Shown here piece after piece: positions 47,982-57,439 of a stretch of DNA of 64,000 nt. Source of the DNA: Metabacillus halosaccharovorans (GTDB lineage: Bacteria > Bacillota > Bacilli > Bacillales > Bacillaceae). The DNA lies in assembly GCF_002019635.1 (NCBI RefSeq), contig NZ_KV917371.1, forward strand, positions 1,116,001 through 1,180,000, given 5' to 3'. Under the pieces are notes generated by a model. The model was given only the letters and a program-made list of their open reading frames with translations, made no database searches and was not told the origin of the DNA. Numbering within the stretch: the stretch's first letter is position 1; each line of letters starts with the position of its first letter. The translations under genes were made by a program, and so were the position numbers.

Positions 47982-50207
47982 TTATTCACCTAGTAAAATA
48001 TCTGTTTCCAAGTAATTTTCCTGTCCATTTTTCTTCGCAAATATAATGGCTTTATAATCTCCTTTAGGCACCTTCATTTCTTCTGCATTTATCTCTCCTC
48101 CGATCAACCCTCTAGGCGCCTTTTGCAACCAATCTAAATACCCGACAAACGTCAGTGAATCCGGATCATACAACGCAATCCCGGCTTCATCTGCCCCACC
48201 TGGTAAGTACATTTGATATTTAAACACATTAGGTTTATCACCGTAAGTGAACTCAAACCCCATAATTCTAGGATAGTTGGGCTCATCAATGACATACGCA
48301 TATGGAATTCCGACTGTTTTTCCATCTTGTTGGATTGATAACCACCCTTCATAAATTCCCTGTTTCATTTGACTCGGTGTAAGATCAACGCCCACTTCTA
48401 CCTGTTTCTTTTCTCCCGGCTCCATCTCAATTTTTCCAGGAAGTATCCATCTGATGCCAGGCTTATTTTTTGGCGTTTGAAATGTGATTGTTTTCTTCAT
48501 GTTTGATTGATTATCGATGGTTACTTTTTCTGTTTTTTTCGTTCTTGGATGGTTTGTATCAAACTGTCCGAATGATAGAGCACCCGGATAGATGAGCACT
48601 TCTGCTTCAATTGCTTGTTTTACATTAATTCTCCCTGCACCTTGCTGATTTGGGGCTAATTTTTTCCCCTTTTCATCTAATAGGGTAACGGCATTGTTCA
48701 TAAGTGAAGCTTTTATTTGTTCAGGTGTCCACTTTGGATGTGCTTGTTTTATAAGTGCGCATGCTCCTGCAACATGTGGTGCCGCCATGCTCGTTCCATG
48801 TAAGGATAAATAACCGTCAGGCACTGTGCTATCAATCGCCACCCCTGGTGCAACAATATCAGGCTTTATCGCCCATGTCGTTGTGACGGGACCTCTTGAA
48901 CTAAAATCCGCCAGCTTATCTTCTTCTTTTTTATAAATAGTTCGGATAGACGGATTTTGTTCAATTTGCTTTTTTATTACCAAACCATCTTTCTTGGAAA
49001 TGGAAGCAGCTGCTATATCTAAAGGAACTTCAAGTGAGCCCGCAAAGTTTCCTTTTACATTATTAAAAATAATAACTGCTTTTGCACCGCGTTTTTTGGC
49101 GTTTAACACTTTTTCGATAAATGGAATCTTGCCTCGTTCAATAAGGGCTATTTTTCCTTTAATTGAGTCTTTCAAGTCAACTTCACGGCCAAGACCGACA
49201 TACTCGATTCCATCTAATGATTTTAGATCCCATGGCTTTGCCCCCTGTAATGTATGGATCGGAATTTCTTTCTCCACTCCAGCCACAGATAGGTATGGCA
49301 GATATATCGGCGGAGATGATGCTCCTACTGTGATAGCCTTGGAGGATGTACCCGGAGATCCGACTGTCCAAAGATCAGGACCTGAATTTCCACTAGAGGT
49401 AACAGCCACAATCCCAGCTTCAACTGCTCGGTCAAGCGCCAGGCTTGTTGGCCAATCCGGACCGTTCACATTATTTCCTAGTGATAAATTAATAATGTCC
49501 ACTTTATCTTTAATCGCCCGGTCAATTGCTGCGATTACTTGATCTGACGTGCCCATACCACCTGGACCTAATGCCCGGTACGCAATAATTTCCGCTTCTG
49601 GAGCCATTCCTCTTAGCTTGCCGTTTGCCGCAATTATGCCTGCCACATGTGTTCCATGGATGGTACCTTCCCCTTTTACATTTGAGGTTTCCATTGGATC
49701 TCCATCACCGTCAATCACATCGTAGCCTCCGGCATAATTCCGGTGTAAATCCGGATGCTCATAATCAATGCCCGTGTCAATGACAGCCACCTTTACTCCT
49801 TTGCCTGTTAAGCGATGATCACCCGTGTCAAATAAACCCCTTACTTCTTCACCTCCAATGAACGGAACACTTTCATTAATTTGTGATGCATAGGAAATGA
49901 TCGGACTCGCATGCAGCACAGCTTTATTTTCTTTTATTTTGTTTAGTTCATTTACTGGGCCTTCTATTGAAAAACCGTAAAACACATGTTGATAGGTTTG
50001 ATGAATGACAACTTTCGGTTCCTTAGATAATAATTCATTTATCTTTTCCAACTCTTGTTTTTTAACAATCACCATGTATTTTTGATTTTGTTGTTCATCC
50101 ACTTCCGGAAGTGGCGGTCGATTCGGAAACGTAATAGCTAATACAGGCTGACTAAAAATGAAACTAAAAAATAGAAGAATACAGACAGAGATTTTATTTC
50201 CCATCAT
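47982..50207 (-). CDS. Secreted subtilisin-like serine protease (Vpr-like)
   Basis: S8 protease of 741 residues: signal peptide (about 1-25), I9 inhibitor propeptide (about 40-105, KYMVIVKKQELEKINELL), peptidase domain with catalytic Asp in VAVIDTGIDYEHPDL near residue 143, His in GTIHGTHVAGIIAANG near 186 and Ser in HGTSMAAPHVAGACALI near 476. A PA-type insertion (about 300-420) sits in the catalytic domain, as in Vpr. A C-terminal Ig-like region follows (about 545-741). It is not found at this site in B. subtilis, where upp follows the atp operon directly, so it was inserted or moved here. Likely nutrient protease. Confidence 0.93.
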   Translation of the reverse strand: MMGNKISVCILLFFSFIFSQPVLAITFPNRPPLPEVDEQQNQKYMVIVKKQELEKINELLSKEPKVVIHQTYQHVFYGFSIEGPVNELNKIKENKAVLHASPIISYASQINESVPFIGGEEVRGLFDTGDHRLTGKGVKVAVIDTGIDYEHPDLHRNYAGGYDVIDGDGDPMETSNVKGEGTIHGTHVAGIIAANGKLRGMAPEAEIIAYRALGPGGMGTSDQVIAAIDRAIKDKVDIINLSLGNNVNGPDWPTSLALDRAVEAGIVAVTSSGNSGPDLWTVGSPGTSSKAITVGASSPPIYLPYLSVAGVEKEIPIHTLQGAKPWDLKSLDGIEYVGLGREVDLKDSIKGKIALIERGKIPFIEKVLNAKKRGAKAVIIFNNVKGNFAGSLEVPLDIAAASISKKDGLVIKKQIEQNPSIRTIYKKEEDKLADFSSRGPVTTTWAIKPDIVAPGVAIDSTVPDGYLSLHGTSMAAPHVAGACALIKQAHPKWTPEQIKASLMNNAVTLLDEKGKKLAPNQQGAGRINVKQAIEAEVLIYPGALSFGQFDTNHPRTKKTEKVTIDNQSNMKKTITFQTPKNKPGIRWILPGKIEMEPGEKKQVEVGVDLTPSQMKQGIYEGWLSIQQDGKTVGIPYAYVIDEPNYPRIMGFEFTYGDKPNVFKYQMYLPGGADEAGIALYDPDSLTFVGYLDWLQKAPRGLIGGEINAEEMKVPKGDYKAIIFAKKNGQENYLETDILLGE

Positions 50208-50253
50208 GTTCCACCTCCATTTTTAGTTTGTTCCTTCTTAGCTGCAAACATGC

Positions 50254-50291
50254 AAAAAGAGGATCGCTCCATAAATGAGCGATCCTCTTTT
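50254..50291 (-). terminator. upp terminator
   Basis: AAAAAGAGGATCGCTC pairs with GAGCGATCCTCTTTT around CATAAAT. A perfect stem of at least 15 bp, just past the upp stop codon; bidirectional by its flanks. Confidence 0.92.
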
Positions 50292-50295
50292 ACTA

Positions 50296-50925
50296 TTATT
50301 TTGTTCCGTACAATCTGTCACCAGCGTCACCTAATCCAGGGACAATATAGCCGTGATCATTTAGTTTTTCATCAAGTGCTGCGATGTAAATATCCACATC
50401 CGGATGTGCTTCTTTAACTACATCAACACCTTCTGGAGCGGCAATTAAACACATAAATTTAATATTTTTTGCTCCGCGTTTTTTCAAGCTGTTAATCGCC
50501 TCAACTGCTGATCCCCCAGTTGCTAACATTGGATCTACTACAATTAATTCACGCTCTTCTATATCAGAAGGAAGTTTTACATAGTACTCAACCGGTTGTA
50601 ATGTTTCCGGATCACGATACAACCCAACATGTCCAACTTTAGCAGCTGGGATTAATTTTAAAATTCCATCTACCATTCCAAGTCCTGCACGAAGAATCGG
50701 GATGATCCCCAGTTTTTTACCAGAAAGAACTTTCGATTTTGCTGTTGTAACCGGAGTTTCAACATCTACTTCTGTTAATGGTAAATCTCTTGTAATTTCA
50801 AACGCCATTAAACTTGCTACTTCATCAACAAGTTCACGAAATTCTTTTGTTCCTGTTTTGCTATCACGAATATATGTAAGTTTATGCTGAATTAATGGAT
50901 GATCAAACACGTATACTTTCCCCAT
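50296..50925 (-). CDS. upp: Uracil phosphoribosyltransferase
   Basis: Salvage enzyme making UMP from uracil and PRPP, 209 residues. The start is ATG 50925 ([21 protein letters not shown] split) with GGAG eight bases upstream. PRPP-binding loop [15 protein letters not shown] near residue 128; uracil site [18 protein letters not shown] at the C-terminus. Next to glyA as in B. subtilis. Confidence 0.97.
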   Translation of the reverse strand: MGKVYVFDHPLIQHKLTYIRDSKTGTKEFRELVDEVASLMAFEITRDLPLTEVDVETPVTTAKSKVLSGKKLGIIPILRAGLGMVDGILKLIPAAKVGHVGLYRDPETLQPVEYYVKLPSDIEERELIVVDPMLATGGSAVEAINSLKKRGAKNIKFMCLIAAPEGVDVVKEAHPDVDIYIAALDEKLNDHGYIVPGLGDAGDRLYGTK

Positions 50926-51020
50926 CAAATCATCTCCTTTTCTTTGACACTTCAATAGATTTTACAGAAAAACAAACACAGTTTCAAGTTTACGGTGAGG
51001 TATTTCGCAGGAAATTATAT

Positions 51021-51066
51021 AAAAAAAGATCAGACCTATCATTTTAGATTGGCCTGATCTTCTTAC
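51021..51066 (-). terminator. glyA terminator
   Basis: AAGATCAGACC pairs with GGCCTGATCTT, one mismatch, with a 14-nt loop. The minus-strand tail is TTTTTTTATA. It lies between glyA and upp. Confidence 0.8.
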
Positions 51067-51069
51067 TTT

Positions 51070-52311
51070 TTATAAATTGCGGTATAAAGGGAATTTGCTT
51101 GTTAAGTCCTCAACGCGTTGTTTTGCTTCAGCAAGTTTTGCTTCGTCTTCATGGTTTTTAAGAGCGAAGGCAATGATGCTTCCGATTTCGTCCATTTCAC
51201 CAAGACCGAAGCCGCGGCTAGTTACAGCTGCTGTTCCGATACGGATACCACTTGTTACGAATGGGCTTTCTGTTTCAAATGGGATTGTATTTTTATTTAC
51301 TGTAATACCGATCTCATCTAATACGTGCTCAGCTACTTTACCAGTTAACTGAAGAGAACGAACATCTACTAATAATAAGTGGTTGTCTGTTCCACCGGAA
51401 ACAAGTGTTAAGCCTTCAGATTGAAGCTTTTCAGCTAGACGTCTTGCATTATCAATGATGTTTTGTGCATATGTTTTGAAGTTGTCTTGTAATGCTTCAC
51501 CAAAAGATACAGCTTTTGCTGCGATTACGTGCATAAGTGGTCCACCTTGGATACCAGGGAAGATCGACTTGTCGATTTTCTTACCGAATTCTTCTTTACA
51601 AAGAATCATCCCGCCACGTGGACCGCGAAGTGTTTTGTGAGTTGTTGTTGTCACGAAATCTGCATATGGTACTGGATTTTCATGAAGTCCCGCTGCAACT
51701 AAGCCTGCGATGTGAGCCATATCAACCATGAAATAAGCTCCTACTTCATCAGCGATTTCACGGAATTTTTTGAAGTCGATTGCTCTTGGATATGCACTTG
51801 CGCCTGCTACGATTAATTTCGGTTTGTGTGCTAATGCTTTTTCACGTACATCTTCATAATTAATGCGGTGAGTTTCTTCGTCAACACCGTATTCTACGAA
51901 GTTGTATTGCACACCACTGAAGTTAACAGGGCTACCGTGTGTTAAGTGACCACCATGAGATAAGTTCATTCCAAGAACTGTGTCACCTTGCTCAAGGATT
52001 GTGAAGTAAACTCCCATGTTCGCCTGTGCACCTGAGTGAGGCTGAACGTTCACATACTCAGCACCGAAAATTTCTTTTGCACGGTCTCTTGCAATGTCTT
52101 CTACAACATCAACATGCTCACAACCACCATAGTAGCGACGACCAGGATAACCTTCAGCATATTTGTTTGTTAATACAGAACCTTGAGCTTCCATAACTGC
52201 TTCACTAACAAAGTTTTCTGAAGCAATAAGCTCAATTTTTGATTCTTGACGAGTACGTTCTAACTGAATGGCTTCAAATACTTTCACATCTTGTTCTGGT
52301 AAATGTTTCAT
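51070..52311 (-). CDS. glyA: Serine hydroxymethyltransferase
   Basis: PLP enzyme interconverting serine and glycine with tetrahydrofolate, 413 residues. PLP lysine in [14 protein letters not shown] near residue 226; [24 protein letters not shown] near 50-65 and [12 protein letters not shown] near 200. A possible PurR box lies about 140 bp upstream. Own promoter and terminator. Confidence 0.98.
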   Translation of the reverse strand: MKHLPEQDVKVFEAIQLERTRQESKIELIASENFVSEAVMEAQGSVLTNKYAEGYPGRRYYGGCEHVDVVEDIARDRAKEIFGAEYVNVQPHSGAQANMGVYFTILEQGDTVLGMNLSHGGHLTHGSPVNFSGVQYNFVEYGVDEETHRINYEDVREKALAHKPKLIVAGASAYPRAIDFKKFREIADEVGAYFMVDMAHIAGLVAAGLHENPVPYADFVTTTTHKTLRGPRGGMILCKEEFGKKIDKSIFPGIQGGPLMHVIAAKAVSFGEALQDNFKTYAQNIIDNARRLAEKLQSEGLTLVSGGTDNHLLLVDVRSLQLTGKVAEHVLDEIGITVNKNTIPFETESPFVTSGIRIGTAAVTSRGFGLGEMDEIGSIIAFALKNHEDEAKLAEAKQRVEDLTSKFPLYRNL

Positions 52312-52450
52312 CGTTCGTATCTCCCTTCATATTAACCACATTTTATCTTCGTTTATTTCCATCTTTATTTTACACGCTAAACAGATAGAATGTAAAAGAT
52401 TTTCTGAAATAATTATGTTTTTTTTAACGTTTTGTGTCGTTTGTCTATTA

Positions 52451-52463
52451 AAAACCGAATGAT
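52451..52463. promoter_or_regulatory. Possible PurR box upstream of glyA
   Basis: AAAACCGAATGAT resembles the PurBox core (CCGAA flanked by A/T). glyA belongs to the PurR regulon in B. subtilis. A second, weaker AAACGACAC-type half lies nearby at 52433-52442. Weak evidence. Confidence 0.3.
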
Positions 52464-52652
52464 GGTGTGAGTTTTAGTTGTTAATATTCGTTTTGGTATG
52501 TTGTTCCTTTTTAAATATATACAACCTATTGTCGTTACTTTTTCTAACAATGTCAACTGTAAAGATAGAATATTTTGAGAGTTTTTTAGTTGAGGTCCAA
52601 AATTAATATCCCAAGTTAAGAAATTCTTATTCAAGCTGCTCGTGGGAGAGCA

Positions 52653-52722
52653 CTTATTTGCTATTTCCGGGATTTATTCGCGATTTTGGAGTTATATTTG
52701 CTATTTGTCATTTTTCGACAAA
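52653..52722. repeat. Degenerate array of about 20-bp units
   Basis: Units start TTATTTGCTATTT, TTTATTCGCGATT and TATTTGCTATTTGTC, ending in TTCGACAAA. The rest of the gap 52312-52784 has no convincing gene; the 73-residue minus frame at 52413-52634 is AT-rich and lacks an SD-supported product. Confidence 0.55.
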
Positions 52723-52749
52723 TTCCACAAATTACTTTCCCTTCTCAAT

Positions 52750-52776
52750 AAAAAAAGAGCCAACCTAAGTTGACCC
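52750..52776 (-). terminator. ywlG terminator
   Basis: On the minus strand GTCAAC TTAG GTTGGC forms a short stem followed by TCTTTTTTT. It lies eight bases past the ywlG stop codon. Confidence 0.6.
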
Positions 52777-52784
52777 CACTCACT

Positions 52785-53357
52785 TTACCGACATGATTGA
52801 TTTTCTTTCGTTTGCTCATATACAGCTCTTACGCCGCCGATTAATTTCGGGCGGGTTTTCGCCATGGTTACATGGGCAGAGCCAATTTGTTTTACTTTGC
52901 TTCTTAATGGAACAGCGACATGCTTTAAGTGCATGCCTATAAATGTATCGCCAATGTCAATGCCTGCGTCAGCTTTGATAAACTCAACGACGGTTGGGTT
53001 ATTCATATGCTGGTAGGCATAGGTTGCCATGGCTCCTCCGGCTTTTCTAACCGGAATAACGGAGACCTCTTCAAAACCTTTTGCTTTGGCTACTTTTCTT
53101 TCAATGACAAGAGCGCGATTCAGGTGCTCGCAGCATTGAAAAGCTAGTTCCACTCCTGTTTGCTTCTGAAATTGATTCAATGTTTCAAAAATCATTTCTG
53201 CTACTTCTTCTGTTCCAGCTGTACCGATCTTTTCACCGATGACCTCGCTTGTACTACAGCCAACTACGAGAATGTCCCCTTCTTGAAGATCGCTTTGAGC
53301 CTTAAGATCTGATAAAAGACAAGAGAGATCCTGCATCCAGTCTTGAAGTTTTGTCAT
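52785..53357 (-). CDS. ywlG: YwlG family protein (UPF0340)
   Basis: Protein of 190 residues matching the TIGR01440/UPF0340 family: [21 protein letters not shown] (split near residue 43), [16 protein letters not shown] near 97 and [22 protein letters not shown] near 150. Function unknown. It follows rpiB by 15 bp, as in B. subtilis, so they share a transcript. Confidence 0.92.
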   Translation of the reverse strand: MTKLQDWMQDLSCLLSDLKAQSDLQEGDILVVGCSTSEVIGEKIGTAGTEEVAEMIFETLNQFQKQTGVELAFQCCEHLNRALVIERKVAKAKGFEEVSVIPVRKAGGAMATYAYQHMNNPTVVEFIKADAGIDIGDTFIGMHLKHVAVPLRSKVKQIGSAHVTMAKTRPKLIGGVRAVYEQTKENQSCR

Positions 53358-53372
53358 GATTTTAACATCCTT

Positions 53373-53819
53373 TTAGTTGTGTTCTTCTTCATACTTCGAA
53401 ATTTTTCCAACACGTGTTGCGTGACGGCCGCCTTGGTATTCTGTTGTTAACCAGATTTTTGCAATATCTCTTGCAAGTCCGGGACCGATAACACGTTCAC
53501 CCATTGATAAAATATTTGTATCATTGTGTTCACGTGTTGCTTGGGCACTAAATGTATCATGGACAAGTGCACAGCGTATGCCTTTTACTTTGTTGGCAGC
53601 AATGCTCATGCCGATGCCTGTTCCGCAAATTAAAATTCCTCGATCAAATTCGCCATTTGCTACCTTTTCCGCTACAGGTAGGGCATAGTCCGGATAATCG
53701 ACAGATGTTTCACATTCACAGCCCATATCAACGTACTCAATGTTTAACTCTTCTAATAAATGAATGATTTCTTTTCTTATATTAACTCCACCGTGGTCTG
53801 ATGCGATCGCTACTTTCAT
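53373..53819 (-). CDS. rpiB: Ribose-5-phosphate isomerase B
   Basis: RpiB/LacAB family isomerase of 148 residues (B. subtilis ywlF). It opens MKVAIASDHGGVNIRKEI, with catalytic Cys in GILICGTGIGMSIAANKV near residue 66 and SMGERVIGP near 112. It interconverts ribose-5-P and ribulose-5-P in the pentose phosphate pathway. GGAGGAT precedes the ATG. Confidence 0.95.
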   Translation of the reverse strand: MKVAIASDHGGVNIRKEIIHLLEELNIEYVDMGCECETSVDYPDYALPVAEKVANGEFDRGILICGTGIGMSIAANKVKGIRCALVHDTFSAQATREHNDTNILSMGERVIGPGLARDIAKIWLTTEYQGGRHATRVGKISKYEEEHN

Positions 53820-53855
53820 AATATCCTCCTAAAGGTTTTACCTTTATTCTATCGC

Positions 53856-55142
53856 TTAAATGACAAAACGATCAATTGTTTTCCTTAATTCTTCTGAACT
53901 TTCAGCCAGCTTCTTGCCTAATTCGTTCATACTTTGGATATGATCTGATTGTTCTGTGATCGCTGAAGCAACTTCATGTGCTCCTGCTGATGTTTGTTCA
54001 GCAATAGCCGCCACTTCTTCTGATTGTGCTCCAGTTTTTTGAAGTGAATTCATTTGCTGGTGAATGAGGTCGCTAATTTGTTTAACCGCTTCAGCAACAT
54101 CTAGAATCGATTGACCTGATTGATCAAGTAATTCGGCAGATACTTGTCCGTTTTTCGCTTGATTTTTTGCTGTTTCTACTTGATCAGCTATTTGAGTAAC
54201 CACATTTTGAACTTCTTGTTGAATATTTCCGATAAGCCCTGTGATGCCTTGTACAGCTTTTGCACTTTCATCAGCAAGCTTCCTAACCTCATCTGCAACG
54301 ACCGCAAAGCCCTTACCATGTTCCCCAGCCCGCGCTGCTTCAATCGAAGCATTTAAGGCAAGAAGATTTGTTTGGTTGGCAATATCTCCTACCAGAGAAA
54401 CGATACTTGAAACCTCATTGGCATGCTGCTCTAGGCGACGTACAGCTGTCATGGATTTTTCGTTTTCAATCGCTAATGTTTGGATTCCCTCAATCAATCC
54501 TTCATAAACTTCTTTACTTTCATTTAATGATGTCACCATTTCTTTTGACATTTGTTCAGATGAAGCTGCTTTTCCTTCTACTTGTGAAGCGAATTCAATG
54601 ATGTCTTCAACTGAAGTAGCAGTTTCTTGAATGGCTACTGCGGATTGATCTGCTCCACGCGAGATTTCCTGGACGGTGATTAAAATTTCATCCGCCTGCT
54701 TTGATGCGTTGCTTGATGAATTGGTTATTTGACTAACTTGATCATTTGTTGTTTGAAAATTAGCCTCGATACTGTGCACCATATTACGCATATTATGAAG
54801 CATTTCGTTAAACGCAATGCTTAATCCTCTAATTTCATCATCACTATTTGTAACAGGAACATCTTCTTTAATATCGCCTTTTGCTGCTTTATATGCGGCT
54901 GTTTCAAGTTTTTTTAGAGCTCTTGTAATAAATCCTGATCCAAAATAGGCCAAAACCCCTGACCAAAAGATCCCCATCAACAGTGTAATAAGAGTAAAGA
55001 TAGCGGGTGATACGATATGATCAACAAATCCCACTATAAAAGATAAGAATATAGCACTTGTTGAGTACGTAATCACAGCAAGTATTGTGACTAATAAAAC
55101 AAGCTTCATGCGCAAGCTAAACTTGTACTTTTTGTCTTCCAT
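53856..55142 (-). CDS. Methyl-accepting chemotaxis protein without extracellular sensor domain
   Basis: Chemoreceptor of 428 residues. The start is ATG 55142 ([17 protein letters not shown]) with GGAGGAG eight bases upstream; the longer frame to 55172 is spurious. Two membrane helices (about 12-38 and 45-68) are joined by a very short loop, then HAMP (about 68-125), then the MCP signalling coiled coil with tip [20 protein letters not shown] near residue 260. Signals must be sensed at the membrane or inside the cell, or via a partner. It sits between rpiB and ywlE, where B. subtilis has no chemoreceptor. Confidence 0.92.
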   Translation of the reverse strand: MEDKKYKFSLRMKLVLLVTILAVITYSTSAIFLSFIVGFVDHIVSPAIFTLITLLMGIFWSGVLAYFGSGFITRALKKLETAAYKAAKGDIKEDVPVTNSDDEIRGLSIAFNEMLHNMRNMVHSIEANFQTTNDQVSQITNSSSNASKQADEILITVQEISRGADQSAVAIQETATSVEDIIEFASQVEGKAASSEQMSKEMVTSLNESKEVYEGLIEGIQTLAIENEKSMTAVRRLEQHANEVSSIVSLVGDIANQTNLLALNASIEAARAGEHGKGFAVVADEVRKLADESAKAVQGITGLIGNIQQEVQNVVTQIADQVETAKNQAKNGQVSAELLDQSGQSILDVAEAVKQISDLIHQQMNSLQKTGAQSEEVAAIAEQTSAGAHEVASAITEQSDHIQSMNELGKKLAESSEELRKTIDRFVI

Positions 55143-55168
55143 GACGATTTCTCCTCCAAAGGGTTGAG

Positions 55169-55621
55169 TCATTTCTCTAGTTTTAAAATAAGCTTTTCAA
55201 TTAATTTTTCTAAATCGGTTAAGGTTTGGCGATACATTGGCAGCGGACCACCGAATGGATCTGAGATATCTTGTGTGACTCCTTCTTCATGATCTGAAAC
55301 ATATTCTGTAAGTGTATAGGTTTTTCGACCTACATGAGGATAAAGGTCAATGACCGATTGCTTGTGCTGATTTGTCATCGTTAAAATAATCGTTGCCCAA
55401 TCAGCGAGCTCCGCTGTTAAACCAGAGGACTGATGATTACTTGAAATTCCTTTTTCCCTCAAGGCTTCAACAGCATTCGAAGAGGCCTGATACCCATCAA
55501 CAGCAAAAACCCCCGCCGACTTCACCTGAATATGATCAGAGCTTTTCCCATGCTTCAATAACGCCTCCGCCATCGGACTTCTACACGTATTTCCCGTACA
55601 AACAAATAGTACGTTCGTCAT
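55169..55621 (-). CDS. ywlE: Protein-arginine phosphatase YwlE
   Basis: Low-molecular-weight phosphatase fold, 150 residues from ATG 55621 with GGAGTG upstream; the longer frame to 55696 is spurious. The loop [14 protein letters not shown] at residues 7-20 holds the catalytic Cys, and the Thr of GNTC is the residue that favours phosphoarginine in YwlE. The general acid is in [13 protein letters not shown] near residue 118. It reverses McsB phosphorylation that marks proteins for ClpCP. Confidence 0.92.
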   Translation of the reverse strand: MTNVLFVCTGNTCRSPMAEALLKHGKSSDHIQVKSAGVFAVDGYQASSNAVEALREKGISSNHQSSGLTAELADWATIILTMTNQHKQSVIDLYPHVGRKTYTLTEYVSDHEEGVTQDISDPFGGPLPMYRQTLTDLEKLIEKLILKLEK

Positions 55622-55834
55622 ATAAAAACACTCCTTTTTTCTATTATAATCAAAAATTGTGTCAGAAAGTAGTTTTATGAAATGTGAAAATGACAAATAT
55701 GTGTGAAGGGTCTAAAGAAGCGTTGTTGTAAAGGTTTTGTGAACATTTCTGTTATTTGTTGATGAATGTCTATGAATCACATATGATGATAGTTAATAAA
55801 TCGTAACGTTTCTTATTTAAAGCGAGGGATAAAG

Positions 55835-56773
55835 ATGAACAAGCCTATAAAAGTCTATCTATTAAGCGGATTTTTAGGAAGTGGAAAAACAACCGTCTTA
55901 AAAAGAATGATAAAGGAATTCAAAAACAGGAATATGAAGCTGGGAATTATTCTTAACGAACTTGGTGATACGAATGTGGAGCAGTACTTATTTGAAGATG
56001 AAAGAGCCTATGAATTGTTAAATGGATGTATTTGCTGTTCCATTCAGGATGATCTAAAGACAACACTTAATCAGTTTGTCCAAAGTCCTGTTGATGTGCT
56101 TTTAATTGAAGGAACCGGTGTTGCCAATCCACAGGAAATTATTGATGCCCTTTCAAGCCCCGATTATATCGATCACTTTTCCCTTACGTCTTTGATTAGC
56201 CTTGTGGATGCCAGTCATTTTCTTGATTATCATAGTATTTTTTCAAGCTCGAAGGAAATTCGTCAGTTACTTAAAGAGCAAATTTCCCATGCTTCATTAC
56301 TTATTGTTAATAAAACAGATCTTGTTTCATCTAAAAAGCTGGAAAAAGTAATGAAAAAGATAAACGAAATGGCTAGTGATCAGGCAAAAATTACTTTGTC
56401 GGAGTATGGGGAGGTTTCGTTCGACGAATTGCTGGAAGCCAGAGTCAAAACGATCGATTTATTCAGTTCGAACAGTTCGAATCATCTGCCACACCACACG
56501 ATAAAAGCAATTAAAATAGAGGACATTCCTTCTATTGATAGAAAGGCGTTTGTCTCTTGGTTAAAAGAATTACCTAATGACGTTATTCGCGGAAAAGGTT
56601 TTGTGCGTTTTCATGATGACCCTTTCCTTTATTCATTTCAATTCGCATCTAAGAAGGTTTATTTTGAGAAAGTGGATGGCTCAACAACAGAAACGCCCAT
56701 TATTATTTTAATTGGAAACCACCTGGATCCGAGTACAATTCGTTCTTCTTTTGACTATGCATTTTACGTATAA
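55835..56773 (+). CDS. COG0523 (CobW/ZNG-like) GTPase metallochaperone
   Basis: G3E-family GTPase of 312 residues. P-loop LLSGFLGSGKTTVLKR at 9-24, the metal motif NGCICCSI near residue 64 (CxCC), IEGTGVANPQEI near 92 and NKTD near 152. The C-terminal CobW_C domain is reduced and lacks a His-rich tail, though HLPHH occurs near residue 223. Such proteins deliver Zn2+ or other metals to client enzymes. An AAATCGTAACG half-site upstream (55798) only partly resembles a Zur box. It is convergent with mntP. Confidence 0.85.
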   Translation: MNKPIKVYLLSGFLGSGKTTVLKRMIKEFKNRNMKLGIILNELGDTNVEQYLFEDERAYELLNGCICCSIQDDLKTTLNQFVQSPVDVLLIEGTGVANPQEIIDALSSPDYIDHFSLTSLISLVDASHFLDYHSIFSSSKEIRQLLKEQISHASLLIVNKTDLVSSKKLEKVMKKINEMASDQAKITLSEYGEVSFDELLEARVKTIDLFSSNSSNHLPHHTIKAIKIEDIPSIDRKAFVSWLKELPNDVIRGKGFVRFHDDPFLYSFQFASKKVYFEKVDGSTTETPIIILIGNHLDPSTIRSSFDYAFYV

Positions 56774-56778
56774 ATGAA

Positions 56779-56808
56779 AGAAGAGACTGCCCCCAAACAG
56801 TCTCTTCT
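56779..56808. terminator. Hairpin between the COG0523 GTPase and mntP genes
   Basis: AGAAGAGACTG and CAGTCTCTTCT form a perfect 11-bp stem with an 8-nt loop between convergent genes. U runs are weak on both sides. Confidence 0.6.
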
Positions 56809-56815
56809 AAATCTA

Positions 56816-57376
56816 TTAAAATGGCAAAAGGAGTTTAATTCCGAATGCCAGTAGAATACTGCCACCTAATGCTTCACTATAAGACCCTAGCCAATTTTGA
56901 ACCCGCTTTCCAACTAACAGTCCCAGCCATGTCAGCACCATACTAACTAGTCCAAAGATCGCAACAGTCAGGAATGTTTTCGCTCCATAGATTCCTAAGC
57001 TTAATCCGACTGAAAAACTATCTAAACTGACACTTAATGCAAACACAATGAGACCGAAGCCTACCGGTGTAATAAATGGATCTTCATCTTTTTTAAAAGA
57101 GGCTACTACCATTTGAATGCCTAATAAAATGAGAAGTGTTCCACCTAATAGTGTTGCAATTGTTCCAAAGGTGTCACTTAACAACCTACCGATTAACATT
57201 CCCACTAATGGCATCCAGATGTGGAAAACGCCAATTGTGATTCCTATGTAAAAAATCTGTCTAATTCTTAACCTAATTAAGCCCATTCCAAGGCCAACCG
57301 AAAATGCGTCCATTCCTAGAGCTAGTGCCATAATTAGTAATGTTAGCAGTTCTCCCACCATTGATTCTATACTCAT
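56816..57376 (-). CDS. mntP: Manganese efflux pump MntP
   Basis: Mn2+ exporter of 186 residues with six helices. The two conserved Asp-containing repeats are [15 protein letters not shown] near residue 21 and [15 protein letters not shown] near 117. B. subtilis ywlD is the positional counterpart. The ATG is preceded by GGAGGGGG; a strong hairpin sits directly upstream of it. Confidence 0.9.
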   Translation of the reverse strand: MSIESMVGELLTLLIMALALGMDAFSVGLGMGLIRLRIRQIFYIGITIGVFHIWMPLVGMLIGRLLSDTFGTIATLLGGTLLILLGIQMVVASFKKDEDPFITPVGFGLIVFALSVSLDSFSVGLSLGIYGAKTFLTVAIFGLVSMVLTWLGLLVGKRVQNWLGSYSEALGGSILLAFGIKLLLPF

Positions 57377-57387
57377 GTTCCCCCTCC

Positions 57388-57421
57388 TCGGACACGCCTA
57401 ATTCACTTTATGCGTGTCCGA
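57388..57421 (-). promoter_or_regulatory. Hairpin directly upstream of the mntP ribosome site
   Basis: TCGGACACGC (57388-57397) pairs with GCGTGTCCGA (57412-57421), 14-nt loop. On the mRNA it ends at the base before GGAGGGGG. There is no U run, so a ywlC terminator is unlikely; it may shield or stabilise the mntP leader. Confidence 0.45.
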
Positions 57422-57439
57422 AGACGAATAGAACATTGA

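Noticed and set aside
52413-52634. 73-residue minus-strand frame upstream of glyA
   Set aside because: AT-rich, no recognisable domain, no clear Shine-Dalgarno site, and it spans the probable glyA promoter region.
52714-52722. TTCGACAAA, a perfect Spo0A-box sequence
   Set aside because: It is the conserved end of a 20-bp-unit repeat array that also occurs at 59356-59379, so the match is explained by the repeat; no sporulation promoter is evident.
57377-57439. yybP-ykoY manganese riboswitch before mntP
   Set aside because: The gap is only 63 bp and lacks the conserved motifs; only a simple hairpin is present.
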